Origin: Roseovarius sp. SCSIO 43702
GTDB lineage: Bacteria > Pseudomonadota > Alphaproteobacteria > Rhodobacterales > Rhodobacteraceae
DNA: 64,000 nt
Assembly: GCF_019599045.1 (NCBI RefSeq)
Contig: NZ_CP080623.1
Location: 2,626,501 to 2,690,500, forward strand
Direction of reading: 5' to 3'
This document shows, piece by piece, positions 8,942 to 17,253 of this stretch. The translations under genes and the position numbers were made by a program. Under the pieces are notes generated by a model. That model had not been told where the DNA came from. It saw nothing but the letters and a program-made list of their open reading frames with translations, and did not search any database. How positions within the stretch are numbered: position 1 is the stretch's first letter; each line of letters starts with the position of its first letter.

Positions 8942-9182
8942 ATCTCTTTCCCTGTGTTGCCGGGGCCCGCAGGCCGCGGAGTTCCATCGGTATCTCGAGG
9001 TTATCGTTTCTGCGCATGGTGGCAAGGAAGAGCGGCATGCATCCGCCACAATCGGCCCGCTTGCCCAGCGCGCGATAGACCTTGCCTGCGGTGACGAGTG
9101 TCGCGGGGTCCGAGGCACGCATCCAGTCGATGGCGGCGTCGATGTCGCGGTCGGTGATGTTCTGACAGTGGCAGATGATCAT
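8916..9182 (-). CDS. bfd: Bacterioferritin-associated ferredoxin
   Basis: An 88-residue [2Fe-2S] protein with the Bfd pattern: C4 and C6 in CHCQ, then C45 and C48 in DCGGC. Bfd docks on bacterioferritin and passes electrons in through the haem so that stored ferric iron can be mobilised. The C-terminal 20 residues (after RNDNLE) go beyond the usual Bfd length and overlap the bfr coding start. Position directly upstream of bfr supports the assignment. Confidence 0.9.
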   Translation of the reverse strand: MIICHCQNITDRDIDAAIDWMRASDPATLVTAGKVYRALGKRADCGGCMPLFLATMRRNDNLEIPMELRGLRAPATQGKRYAGRQESH

Positions 9183-9210
9183 GCGTGTGCGTCCCGGCCC
9201 CGCATGGAAA

Positions 9211-9498
9211 TCATTTCGTCAGGATGAGCTTGCCCGCGCGGGTGATGCGCAGGGTATAGAGCTGATCGCCGAGCTGGATGCGCGCCTGGTCGCGCCCCTC
9301 GGTCAGGTCGGTGGCCTTGTAGACCGGAAAGCTCTCGACGGGCGGATTGGTGGTCTGCTTGATCATCATGGCGGTATGCTCCCTATGTCGCTCGGGGGCG
9401 TCGAGATGGTCGAGCACGGTCTCGAGGCCGAGGCCCGTCATCTCGCAGCCGATCACGGCATCGAGGATCTCGGTCCGCTCGCTCTGCGTCGCTCTCAT
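9211..9498 (-). CDS. hemP: HemP-like hemin uptake protein (start uncertain)
   Basis: The last 50 residues are a HemP domain: a variable stretch, then GDQLYTLRITRAGKLILTK, the family's signature C-terminus. HemP is small and linked to haem or iron uptake, with an RNA-binding or regulatory role reported in some proteobacteria. HemP is usually 50-65 residues, which would fit an internal start at 9369. I give the longer 95-residue form because the extra 43 codons have the same very high third-position GC as real genes and AGGGA lies at the right distance upstream. An operator-like TGA-N9-TCA site lies 106 bases upstream. Confidence 0.72.
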   Translation of the reverse strand: MRATQSERTEILDAVIGCEMTGLGLETVLDHLDAPERHREHTAMMIKQTTNPPVESFPVYKATDLTEGRDQARIQLGDQLYTLRITRAGKLILTK

Positions 9499-9603
9499 TC
9501 GACGTGTCCCTGTTCGGCGCTGGCATCGGGCTTGCGCGGTCTGCTGAATCTGGCGTCCGGCTGGCCGCCCCGTGCGGGGTGGCGTGGCTGACGAGTCTTT
9601 TTC

Positions 9604-9618
9604 TGATTTATTTGCTCA
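9604..9618. promoter_or_regulatory. Candidate iron-responsive operator (TGA-N9-TCA)
   Basis: TGA, nine bases, TCA, in an AT-rich stretch just upstream of the hemP-bfd-bfr genes. This is the reported pattern of RirA-type iron-responsive operators in alphaproteobacteria. Such a short pattern occurs by chance, but this is the only AT-rich interval nearby and the downstream genes are iron genes. Confidence 0.45.
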
Positions 9619-9638
9619 GGTATGTCAATCCGGGTTTT

Positions 9639-10937
9639 TCACTCGGGCTTTTTTCCGCCCTCGAGAAGCTCGAGCACGGCGCGCGCGGCGGCCTCGGCGC
9701 CGGGCCGCGCCTGCATCGCGCGCGACGCCGCGCCAAGGCGGTCGCGCATCGCCCGGTCGGCCAGAAGCCCTTCGATCGCCGCGCGCAATTCTGCCGCCTC
9801 CCAGCCCCGCCGGACCATGTGACGGCCCGCGCCCACCGCCTCGGCCCGCTGCGCGTTGTCATGCCCGTCCCAGCAATAGGGCATCACCAGCGACGGCACC
9901 CCGTGATAAAGCGCCTCGCAGAAGCTGTTGTTGCCGCCGTGATGGATGAAGAGCGCGGATTGCGCGACGACCGAAGGCTGCGGAAACCATCCGGCGAGAT
10001 GGACGTTGTCGGGCACCGCGTCGAACGCCTCGATGAAGGCGCCCACATTGACCAGAAAGCGCGCCTCGATGCCCGCGAAAACCTCGATCATCGCCTGCGT
10101 CAGCGCCGTGTCGATGGCGCCGAGGCTGCCGAAGCTCATGTAGACGAGCGGACCCTCGGTGCCCGCCGGAAAGGCGGGCGGGTCGAAGCGTGCCTCGTCG
10201 CGCACGCAGCCCTCGAGAAAGACGAAGCGCTCGGGCGGCAAGGGGGCCGCGCGCGGATAGCGCACGATGCCGGGGGCGAGCAGGAGGTTGAGATGCGGCG
10301 ACGTCTCGAGAAAGCAGCCCTCCGGCAGGGGCGCGAGCCCGTGGCGCGCCCGGAACGCGGCATAGCGGTCATGCGGGGCCCGGGTCGCGCGTATGTATGC
10401 CGCTTCGAACGCGGCGCGGGCCCCGGCATCCTCGGGCGGAAGGCCCGAAAGGTAGGGTGGCACGTTCGGGTCCGGTATCTCGGTCTCGGCGCAGGACACC
10501 ACCCGCACCCAGGGCACGCCCGCCGTCGCGATGGCGGGAAACATGATCACGTTGTCGAGCAGGATCGCGTCGGGCCGGATCCGCTCGAGCAGCGCGGCCA
10601 GCCCCGCCTCGGCGGCCTCGACCGTATCGACGATCGCCTCCCACGTGGGCGCCACGTAAGTCGGAAGCTGCGCCACCGGGTCGAGGTCGAAATGCGGCAG
10701 GTGGGTTGTGATGAAGCCCTGCCAGTAGTCATCGGCCTCGCCCGGCCCGTCGCCACCCGCCGTGTCGGGCAGATGGTATTCGCGGAAGCCGTATTCGGCG
10801 AAGACACCGGTGAAGCCCGGATGGCAGATGAAGACCGGGCGCGCGCCCATGCGCCGCAACTGCTGGGCAATGCCCACGCAATTGAGCGCGGCACCGAAGC
10901 TCGCCTCGGGGAAGAGCGCGATCACCGGCCCGCTCAT
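9639..10937 (-). CDS. GT1-family glycosyltransferase (paralogue A)
   Basis: A 432-residue GT-B fold glycosyltransferase of family GT1 (MGT/UGT type). The N-terminal acceptor half begins LFPEASFGAALN; the C-terminal nucleotide-sugar half carries VYMSFGSLG and the donor-binding GWFPQPSVVAQS...HHGGNNSF...GVPSLV series. Sugar donor and acceptor are unknown. It overlaps the GntR gene by four bases (ATGA), so the two are co-transcribed and coupled. A clear paralogue (start 15967) lies beyond the ABC importer, and both lack the long extensions of antibiotic glycosyltransferases. Finding it beside amine-uptake and amine-oxidation genes is unusual. Confidence 0.82.
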   Translation of the reverse strand: MSGPVIALFPEASFGAALNCVGIAQQLRRMGARPVFICHPGFTGVFAEYGFREYHLPDTAGGDGPGEADDYWQGFITTHLPHFDLDPVAQLPTYVAPTWEAIVDTVEAAEAGLAALLERIRPDAILLDNVIMFPAIATAGVPWVRVVSCAETEIPDPNVPPYLSGLPPEDAGARAAFEAAYIRATRAPHDRYAAFRARHGLAPLPEGCFLETSPHLNLLLAPGIVRYPRAAPLPPERFVFLEGCVRDEARFDPPAFPAGTEGPLVYMSFGSLGAIDTALTQAMIEVFAGIEARFLVNVGAFIEAFDAVPDNVHLAGWFPQPSVVAQSALFIHHGGNNSFCEALYHGVPSLVMPYCWDGHDNAQRAEAVGAGRHMVRRGWEAAELRAAIEGLLADRAMRDRLGAASRAMQARPGAEAAARAVLELLEGGKKPE

Positions 10938-11866
10938 CGGCGTGCCCCCCGCTTCATCGGGGCGAAGCCGCGCGTGGCGGCCTCGGTCCGGCGCGCGCGC
11001 GACCGGCGCAGGTGCAGCACCATGTGATCGGCCGCAAGTTCGAACTGGCCCCGCTCGAGCGCGTCGAGAATGTCGAGATGCTCGCCCAGCGCCTGGCGCA
11101 GGCGGAACTCGGGGATCGTGGTGTCCTTCTGGGTGGCCTGGCGCAGCCGGTGATGGGTGAGCAGGGTGCCCCGCAGGAACCGGTTGCGGCAGCTTTCGGC
11201 AAGCGCGCCGTGAAACTCGCAATCGAGGCGCAGGAAGCCCTGTGCCGTGAGCGCGACCGGCCCGCTTTGCAGCAGGTCGTCGATCTGACCGCGCAGCACG
11301 TTCGCCCGCGCCGGATCGAGGGCGAAGCCGGGCGCGAGGATCGCCTGCGGCTCGAGCGTGAGGCGCATCGCGTAGCTGTCATCGATGGCCTTGGGAGAAT
11401 CGAACATCGGCTGAAACGCCCAGGCCCGGCCCGGAAGCTGCGCGACGATCCCGTCCCGCGACAGTATTTTTAGCGCATTTAATACCATGTGACGTGACGT
11501 GCCATACCGCCGCGTCAATCCGCTCACCGACTGCACGTCGCCGATCCGCCGCTCGGCCCGGTCCGCCAGGATGCGCGCCGCGAGCGACCCGTCCTGCGCG
11601 TCGAGCGCGCTCGCGACCCGCGCCAGGTCGTCGGGTTCGGCCCGGCGCAGGAAATACCCCTCCTCTTCGCGCCATTCGAGAATCTGCTTGCTTTCAAGCA
11701 GCTTGAACGCTGCGCGGATGGGTGTCCGCGACACGCCGCAGGCGGTCGAGAAGCGCTGCTCGGGCAGGTGGTCGCCCTGCCTCAACCCCTCTTCGAGCAC
11801 CACGCCCAGCACCTGCTGCGCGAGCGCGATGTGGTTTTGCCTTGCGTTGCGCCGGGTCTCGGCCAT
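10934..11866 (-). CDS. GntR/FCD regulator with two winged-helix domains
   Basis: A 310-residue regulator. Residues 31-74 are a GntR winged helix (LPEQRFSTACGVSRTPIRAA); residues 96-153 look like a second winged helix (SGLTRRYGTSRHMVLNALK, then LPGRAWAFQP); residues about 160-295 are an all-helical FCD-type ligand domain ending in HMVLHLRRSRARR. Typical GntR proteins have one DNA-binding domain and 220-250 residues. AGGGTGAGG precedes the start. It is divergent from the polyamine-type importer and coupled to the glycosyltransferase, so it probably controls both arms in response to the imported compound. Confidence 0.85.
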   Translation of the reverse strand: MAETRRNARQNHIALAQQVLGVVLEEGLRQGDHLPEQRFSTACGVSRTPIRAAFKLLESKQILEWREEEGYFLRRAEPDDLARVASALDAQDGSLAARILADRAERRIGDVQSVSGLTRRYGTSRHMVLNALKILSRDGIVAQLPGRAWAFQPMFDSPKAIDDSYAMRLTLEPQAILAPGFALDPARANVLRGQIDDLLQSGPVALTAQGFLRLDCEFHGALAESCRNRFLRGTLLTHHRLRQATQKDTTIPEFRLRQALGEHLDILDALERGQFELAADHMVLHLRRSRARRTEAATRGFAPMKRGARR

Positions 11867-11930
11867 GCCCCTCACCCTTTGCCGCCCAGGCCGGGCCCCG
11901 GCGGGCGTCGGACAGAACAGCGAATACAAG

Positions 11931-11975
11931 TTGACGTATTTTTTCAGTCAAGAATACTTACTGCATAACGGTCAA
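11931..11975 (+). promoter_or_regulatory. Candidate importer promoter with repeated GTCAA half-sites
   Basis: TTGACG, 17 bases, ATACTT (11931-11936 and 11954-11959) is a plausible sigma-70 promoter for the importer operon. Overlapping it, TTGAC (11931) and GTCAA (11947) form a dyad with an 11-base spacer, and GTCAA recurs at 11971, 24 bases further on. The spacing and position suit an operator for the neighbouring GntR regulator. This is inference from layout. Confidence 0.45.
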
Positions 11976-12056
11976 CAAGAACCGTGCCAAATCATTTCGC
12001 GAACGCGCCCCGCCCGGGCGCCCGCGGGTCCGACAGACGAATGGAGGTTTCGACCC

Positions 12057-13097
12057 ATGATCCGACAAAGTTTCACCGCCACGGCCACCCTCGCGCTGGG
12101 CCTCGCGGCGCTGCCCGCGATGGCCGCCGATCTCACGGTCTCGAACTGGGACGGCTACATGGCCCCCGACGCGATCGAGAGCTTCAACGAAGAGACCGGC
12201 CACGACGCCGAACTTGTCCTGCACGCCACGAACGAGGAGATCATGGGCAAGCTCATCGCCTCCAAGGGCAAGGGCTATGACGTGGTGTTCGTCTCCTCGC
12301 CCTTCGCCGAGGTGCTCCACAATCTCGGCCTCGCCGAGGAGCTCGATCACTCGAAACTTCCCAATCTCGAGAACCTCTACGAGGAGGCCACCCGGCTCGA
12401 ACACGATCCCGGCAACCAGTTCTCGGTGCCCTACGCCTGGGGCACGACGGGCCTCTGCTATCGCTCGGACCTCGTGGACGAGCCGGAAAGCTGGATGGCG
12501 CTGCTGCAACCCTCGGACGACCTCAAGGGCAAGACCACGATGCTCGCCACCGACCGCTGGCTTCTGGCTGCGGGGCAGTTGGCCAAGGGATATTCCGTCA
12601 ACGAGACCGACCCCGACAAGATGGCCGAGGTGCGCGACCTGCTCATCGACGCCAAGGGCACGCTGCTGGCCTATGACGACACGACCTTCTACGCCAAGCT
12701 CGTGTCGGGCGAGGCCGAGATGGTCCATGCCTGGGACGGCTGGTGCAACTACGGCATCGCCGAGAACCCGGACATCAGGTACACGATCCCCGAAGAAGGC
12801 TCGGACCTCTGGGTCGACACGATGGTCATCCTCAAGGCGTCCGAGAACAAGGACGCGGCCTATGACTTCGTGAACTACATACTCGGCGCCGAAACCCACC
12901 GCTGGGCGGCCGAGAACATCCTCTACAAGGTGCCGAACGAAGCCGCGATGGAGGGGCTCGACCCGTCGCTCATCGAGACGTTCCCCAACATGGGGATGAG
13001 CCCCGCCGAGATGATGCAATACGAACAGCTCCGCGACGTGGGCGAGGCGCAGCGCGACTATTCCCGCACCGTCTCGGAGATCAAGGCGGCGAACTGA
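12057..13097 (+). CDS. Polyamine-type ABC importer, substrate-binding protein
   Basis: A 346-residue periplasmic binding protein of the PotD/PotF type with a signal peptide (1-23, cleavage near AMAAD). The mature start LTVSNWDGYMAPD and GYDVVFVSSPFAEVLHNLGLAEELD are typical of spermidine/putrescine binders, with TTGLCYRSD and MVHAWDGWCNYGI in the cleft region. Relatives also bind opines or other cationic amines, so the ligand is uncertain. A GGAGG lies about ten bases before the ATG. A strong hairpin follows the gene and would let the binding protein be made in excess over the membrane subunits. Confidence 0.88.
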   Translation: MIRQSFTATATLALGLAALPAMAADLTVSNWDGYMAPDAIESFNEETGHDAELVLHATNEEIMGKLIASKGKGYDVVFVSSPFAEVLHNLGLAEELDHSKLPNLENLYEEATRLEHDPGNQFSVPYAWGTTGLCYRSDLVDEPESWMALLQPSDDLKGKTTMLATDRWLLAAGQLAKGYSVNETDPDKMAEVRDLLIDAKGTLLAYDDTTFYAKLVSGEAEMVHAWDGWCNYGIAENPDIRYTIPEEGSDLWVDTMVILKASENKDAAYDFVNYILGAETHRWAAENILYKVPNEAAMEGLDPSLIETFPNMGMSPAEMMQYEQLRDVGEAQRDYSRTVSEIKAAN

Positions 13098-13115
13098 GCG
13101 CGCCTTGACCAGAGC

Positions 13116-13142
13116 GGCCGGCGCGCTCTCCCCGCGCCGGCC
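13116..13142 (+). promoter_or_regulatory. Intercistronic stem-loop after the binding-protein gene
   Basis: A perfect 10-bp GC stem (GGCCGGCGCG/CGCGCCGGCC) with a 7-base loop, in the 86-base gap between binding protein and first permease. No T-tract follows. Such elements protect the upstream mRNA end or partly terminate, raising the binding-protein to permease ratio. Confidence 0.55.
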
Positions 13143-13183
13143 CCACCCTGCCACCGTCCTTTCGCGTGTGTGATCCGTAACCG

Positions 13184-14038
13184 ATGCAAGACCGCAAGCC
13201 GCTCACCCTCATGACACCGGCGCTCGTCTGGCTGAGCGCCTTCATGGTCGTGCCATGCCTTCTGATCCTCGCGCTGGCCTTCTTCCGGCGCGGCCTCTAC
13301 GGCGGGATCGACTACACGCTGACGCTCGAGAACCTCGCGCTGGTGGTCGATCCGCTCTATGCGTCGATCTTCCTGAAATCGGCCTGGATCGCGGGGCTCG
13401 CGGCGCTCATCGCGGTGGTCATCGGCTATGCCGCCGCCTATGCCATTGCCGCCATGCCCCGCCGGCATCAGCCCTGGCTTCTCTTTCTCGCGGTGCTGCC
13501 CTTCTGGTCCAACTATCTCGTGCGGACCTATGCCTGGATCGTGCTCCTGAACCGCGAGGGGCTCATCACCGGCCTTGCCCGGTGGATGGGGTTCGAGGGC
13601 GAGTTGCCCAAGCTTCTCTATACCGAGCCCGCCGTCGTGGTGGGACTGGTCTACAACTACCTGCCCTTCGTGATCCTCGCCTGCTACGCGCCGCTCTCGC
13701 GTCTCAACCCCGAGATCGAGGAGGCATCGCGCGACCTCGGCGGCTCGGGCTGGACCACGTTCCGGCGCGTCACCCTGCCCATGACGGTGCCGGGCATCGC
13801 CACCGGCTTCGTCTTCGTCTTCGTCCTCTCGATCGGCAATTTCGTGACGCCCGCGCTGCTGGGCGGCGGACAGTTCCAGATGATCGGCAACCTCATCTAC
13901 GCGCAGTTCCTGACCGCGAATGACTGGCCCTTCGGCGCGGCGCTGTCGATGGTGCTCATCGCGATCATGATGGTCCTGCTCACCGCCCAGACCTACGCGG
14001 CCGAGCGCGGCTCGGGCGCGCGGCGCGAGGAGGGCTGA
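13184..14038 (+). CDS. Polyamine-type ABC importer permease (PotB-like)
   Basis: A 284-residue inner-membrane permease with six predicted helices. The coupling-helix EAA loop is visible as EASRDLGGSGWTTFRRVTLP (about residues 180-199). PotB-like features include PFWSNYLVRTYAW and TPALLGGG. It pairs with the next permease to form the channel. The following gene begins one base after its stop codon, so the two are translated together. Confidence 0.9.
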   Translation: MQDRKPLTLMTPALVWLSAFMVVPCLLILALAFFRRGLYGGIDYTLTLENLALVVDPLYASIFLKSAWIAGLAALIAVVIGYAAAYAIAAMPRRHQPWLLFLAVLPFWSNYLVRTYAWIVLLNREGLITGLARWMGFEGELPKLLYTEPAVVVGLVYNYLPFVILACYAPLSRLNPEIEEASRDLGGSGWTTFRRVTLPMTVPGIATGFVFVFVLSIGNFVTPALLGGGQFQMIGNLIYAQFLTANDWPFGAALSMVLIAIMMVLLTAQTYAAERGSGARREEG

Positions 14039-14039
14039 G

Positions 14040-14828
14040 ATGAAATCCGCGCCCCTGCCCCTCATGCTCACGATCCTCGGGCTCACCTTCGCGTTCCTCT
14101 ACGTGCCGATCTCGGTCCTCGTGGCGCTGTCGTTCAACGAAAGCGGGTTGCCGACCGCCTGGACCGGGTTTTCCGTCAAGTGGTATGGCGAGCTTCTTCG
14201 CAACGGTGACATCCTCAAGGCCGCGGGCAACACGCTCATCGTGGCGCTGGCCTCGACCCTTCTCGCCACGCTCCTCGGCACGCTCCTGGCCGTGGGGGTC
14301 GAGATCCGGCGGCGCAAGGGCCGGTTTCTCGAGACCATCATCTTCGCGCCGATGATCATTCCCGACATCGTGCTGGCCATCGCGCTGCTAAGCTTCTTTT
14401 CGCTCCTGAACGTCACCATGGGGCTGCACACGATCATCGTGAGCCACGTGGTCTTCAACCTCGCCTTCGTCTGTGCCGTGGTGCGCGCGCGACTGAAAAG
14501 CTTCGACTGGTCCATCGTGGAGGCTTCGGCGGACCTCGGCGCGGGGGCGGTCACGACGCTGCGGCGCGTCGTGCTGCCGGTGCTCAGCCCCGCGGTGATC
14601 GCGGGCGCGCTGCTGGCCTTCACCCTCTCGGTGGACGAGTTCATCATCGCCTTCTTCACCGCGGGGGCGGGGCGCGATTCGATCACGCTTCCGATGCAGA
14701 TCTTCGCCATGATCCGTTTCGGCGTCACGCCCGAGATCAACGCGCTCTCGACCATCGTGATGGCGCTCTCGGTCGTGATGCTCACGCTGTCGCAGCGTCT
14801 CAACCGCGGGAGGCTGCCGGGCCAATGA
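14040..14828 (+). CDS. Polyamine-type ABC importer permease (PotC-like)
   Basis: A 262-residue second permease with six predicted helices and the motif EASADLGAGAVTTLRRVVLP (about 161-180) that contacts the ATPase. SVDEFIIAFFTAG is typical of PotC. It overlaps the ATPase gene by four bases (ATGA). Membrane partner of the preceding protein. Confidence 0.9.
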   Translation: MKSAPLPLMLTILGLTFAFLYVPISVLVALSFNESGLPTAWTGFSVKWYGELLRNGDILKAAGNTLIVALASTLLATLLGTLLAVGVEIRRRKGRFLETIIFAPMIIPDIVLAIALLSFFSLLNVTMGLHTIIVSHVVFNLAFVCAVVRARLKSFDWSIVEASADLGAGAVTTLRRVVLPVLSPAVIAGALLAFTLSVDEFIIAFFTAGAGRDSITLPMQIFAMIRFGVTPEINALSTIVMALSVVMLTLSQRLNRGRLPGQ

Positions 14829-15889
14829 CCGAACCGCTTCTTGCACTCGATCGCATCACAAAGGATTTCGGCGCGGTCCGCGCGGTGGACGGGGTGAGCC
14901 TCGACATCGCCGAGAACGAATTCTTCGCACTTCTGGGCGCGTCCGGCTCGGGCAAGACCACGCTCCTGCGGATGCTCGCCGGGTTCGAGACGCCGACAGA
15001 GGGCGAAATCCGGCTGGACGGCCGCGACATCTCGCGCGTGCCGCCCAATCACCGGCCGGTCAACCTCATGTTCCAGTCCTACGCGCTTTTCCCGCATATG
15101 AGCGTGGCGCAGAACATCGCCTACGGGCTCGAGATGGAGCGCCTGCCGCGCAGCGAGATCAGGGCCCGCGTGGACGAGATGCTCGAGATGATCCAGCTTG
15201 CCCCGCTGGCCCGCCGCAAGCCCGATCAGCTCTCGGGCGGTCAGCGGCAGCGCGTGGCGCTGGCGCGCGCGCTGGTCAAGCGGCCGCGGCTCCTGCTTCT
15301 GGACGAACCGCTGGGCGCGCTCGACAAGAAGCTGCGCGGCGCGATGCAGCTCGAGCTGAAGCGCATCCAGGACCAGTTCGGGATCACCTTCATCGTCGTC
15401 ACCCACGATCAGGAAGAGGCGCTCGTGATGGCCGACCGCATCGCGATCCTGAAGGATGGCGCGCTTCTCCAGTGTGGCACGCCGCGCGACATCTACGAGC
15501 GTCCCGCCAGCCGCTTCGCCGCCGACTTCATCGGGGTGATGAATTTCCTGCCCGCCCGCGTCGACCGGGGTGCCCTCGTGGCGCGGGACGGCACCCGCAT
15601 CGCGGCCTCCCTGCCCGAGGGCGCCGGCGAGGGCAGCGAGGTCGCCGCCGCGATCCGGCCCGAGCGTCTGCATCTCGGTGCGGAGGGGCACGACAACGGC
15701 GTGACGGGCCGTCTCGTGGCGATGGCCTATCACGGGCTTGACCTGCAACTCCATCTCGAGACCCCGCTCGCGCCCGAGCCGCTTCTCGTGCGGCTGACCG
15801 CGGGCGAGGCCGAGGGGCGCGAACTGTCCGAGGGGACCGAAATCACCGTGGGCTGGTCCGCCCGCGACACCCGCGTCTTCAAGACCTGA
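14825..15889 (+). CDS. Polyamine-type ABC importer ATPase (PotA-like)
   Basis: A 354-residue ATPase. It has Walker A GASGSGKTT (about 38-46), Q-loop MFQSYALFPHM, signature LSGGQRQRVALARAL, Walker B LLLLDEPLGALD, the H-loop VTHDQEEAL and a C-terminal TOBE domain (about 270-350) with AAIRPERL. This composition is standard for the spermidine/putrescine and Fe3+ group. It completes a four-part importer; nothing essential is missing. Confidence 0.92.
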   Translation: MTEPLLALDRITKDFGAVRAVDGVSLDIAENEFFALLGASGSGKTTLLRMLAGFETPTEGEIRLDGRDISRVPPNHRPVNLMFQSYALFPHMSVAQNIAYGLEMERLPRSEIRARVDEMLEMIQLAPLARRKPDQLSGGQRQRVALARALVKRPRLLLLDEPLGALDKKLRGAMQLELKRIQDQFGITFIVVTHDQEEALVMADRIAILKDGALLQCGTPRDIYERPASRFAADFIGVMNFLPARVDRGALVARDGTRIAASLPEGAGEGSEVAAAIRPERLHLGAEGHDNGVTGRLVAMAYHGLDLQLHLETPLAPEPLLVRLTAGEAEGRELSEGTEITVGWSARDTRVFKT

Positions 15890-15900
15890 TTAACCAATGC

Positions 15901-15959
15901 ACCGACGTCATACCGACGTGGATACCGACATGGATACCGACGCCGAAAACCGACAGGAG
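15901..15959 (+). repeat. Tandem 12-base repeat in the leader of glycosyltransferase B
   Basis: Five successive copies of a unit close to ACCGACGTGGAT (units at 15901, 15912, 15924, 15936 and 15948, the first one base shorter, the last two degenerate) fill the gap between the ATPase gene and glycosyltransferase B. Read in one frame they would encode a short TD-rich leader peptide, but no ribosome site for it is evident. The last unit merges into the AGGAGAG ribosome-binding site. Confidence 0.65.
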
Positions 15960-15966
15960 AGAGACC

Positions 15967-17253
15967 ATGGCACAGAAAACCTTCGCATTCTTCCCCGAGG
16001 CCGCCTTCGGCCCCGCGCTCAATTCCGTGGGCATCGCCCAGGCCGTCGAACGGATGGGTCACAAGGCCGTCTTCCTCAGCGATCCGGGCTTTGTCGAGGT
16101 CTACGAGGGCTACGGCTTCGAGGCGCATCCCGTGGCCCTGTCCGAGCCCATGCCGCCCGAGAAGATGGCCAAGTTCTGGGAGGATTTCATCAACTCCCAT
16201 ATTCCCAATTTCCGCAAGCAACCCATTGATCAAATTGACAATTACGTCAAGGAATGCTGGGAGGCGATCGTCGACAGCGCCAAGTGGGCCGAGAAGGACC
16301 TGCCCGGTGTCCTGGCCAGGATCCAGCCCGACGTGATCTCGGTCGACAACGTGATCCTGTTTCCGGCGATCAAGCAATACGGCGTGCCCTGGGTGCGGAT
16401 CATCTCCTGCTCCGAGAACGAGATCGAGGACGAGGCGATCCCGCCGCACCTGTCGGGCATGTCCGAGGACGACACCGAGGGACACGCGAGATTCCGCAAG
16501 AAATTCAACGAGGTAATCAAGCCCATCCATGACGATTTCAACGAGTTCCTGAAATCCACCGGCGAGGATCCCTACCCCTTGGGCGAGTTCTTCGAGCCGT
16601 CCCCATACCTTAACCTGCTGCTCTATCCCGAGCAGGTGAAATACGATCGCGCCAAACCGCTCGACCCCGAGAAGTTCCAGTATCTCGAGGGCTGCGTGCG
16701 GCAGGATGAACCCTACGAGGTTCCCACCTTCGAGAAGAACAACGACGGCCCGCTCCTCTATGTCTCGTTCGGCTCGCTCGGGGCGGGCGACACGGACCTG
16801 ATCAAGCGGATCATCGACGTGATCGGCAACTCGCGTTACCGCGCGCTGGTCAACGTGGGCGACTACATGGAGGAGTATGGCGAGACCCCCGGAAACGTGC
16901 ACCTGGCAAGCTGGTATCCGCAGCCCTCGGTCATCCCGCAGGTCGATGTGGTGATCCACCACGGCGGCAACAACTCCTTCACCGAATGCCTCTATTTCGG
17001 CAAACCCGCGATCATCATGTCCTATGTCTGGGACGGGCACGACAACGCGATGCGGGTTCAGGAAACCGGCCACGGCTTCCGCATGGACCGCTATGACTGG
17101 TCCGAGGACGATCTGAAGGAAAAGATCGAAAAATGCCTTTCCGACAAGGAGATGCAGGCCAGACTTGAGAAGACGTCGGCGCATATGCAGGCGCAGAACG
17201 GTCAGGAGAAGGCCGCGCGCCTGTTGATCGACCTCGCGGAGAAAAAGGGATGA
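15967..17253 (+). CDS. GT1-family glycosyltransferase (paralogue B)
   Basis: A 428-residue GT-B glycosyltransferase, clearly homologous to the product of the gene starting at 10937: both begin FFPEA/LFPEA, share DNVI(L/M)FPAI, GVPWVR(I/V)(I/V)SC and the donor-site WYPQPSV...HHGGNNSF...WDGHDNA. It is richer in lysine and glutamate than paralogue A. Substrate and sugar are unknown. AGGAGAG precedes the start, and the gene overlaps the first cupin gene by four bases, tying it to the catabolic genes downstream. A glycosyl-conjugation or detoxification step in amine metabolism is one possibility; this is speculation. Confidence 0.83.
   Translation: MAQKTFAFFPEAAFGPALNSVGIAQAVERMGHKAVFLSDPGFVEVYEGYGFEAHPVALSEPMPPEKMAKFWEDFINSHIPNFRKQPIDQIDNYVKECWEAIVDSAKWAEKDLPGVLARIQPDVISVDNVILFPAIKQYGVPWVRIISCSENEIEDEAIPPHLSGMSEDDTEGHARFRKKFNEVIKPIHDDFNEFLKSTGEDPYPLGEFFEPSPYLNLLLYPEQVKYDRAKPLDPEKFQYLEGCVRQDEPYEVPTFEKNNDGPLLYVSFGSLGAGDTDLIKRIIDVIGNSRYRALVNVGDYMEEYGETPGNVHLASWYPQPSVIPQVDVVIHHGGNNSFTECLYFGKPAIIMSYVWDGHDNAMRVQETGHGFRMDRYDWSEDDLKEKIEKCLSDKEMQARLEKTSAHMQAQNGQEKAARLLIDLAEKKG

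Noticed and set aside
12001..12056. Upstream in-frame extension of the polyamine-type binding protein
   Set aside because: It would place some 186 extra residues before a perfect signal peptide that has its own ribosome site.
15897..16229. A leader open frame through the 12-base repeats into glycosyltransferase B
   Set aside because: No ribosome site, and it continues out of frame inside a well-supported gene. The repeat itself is reported, but not as a protein.
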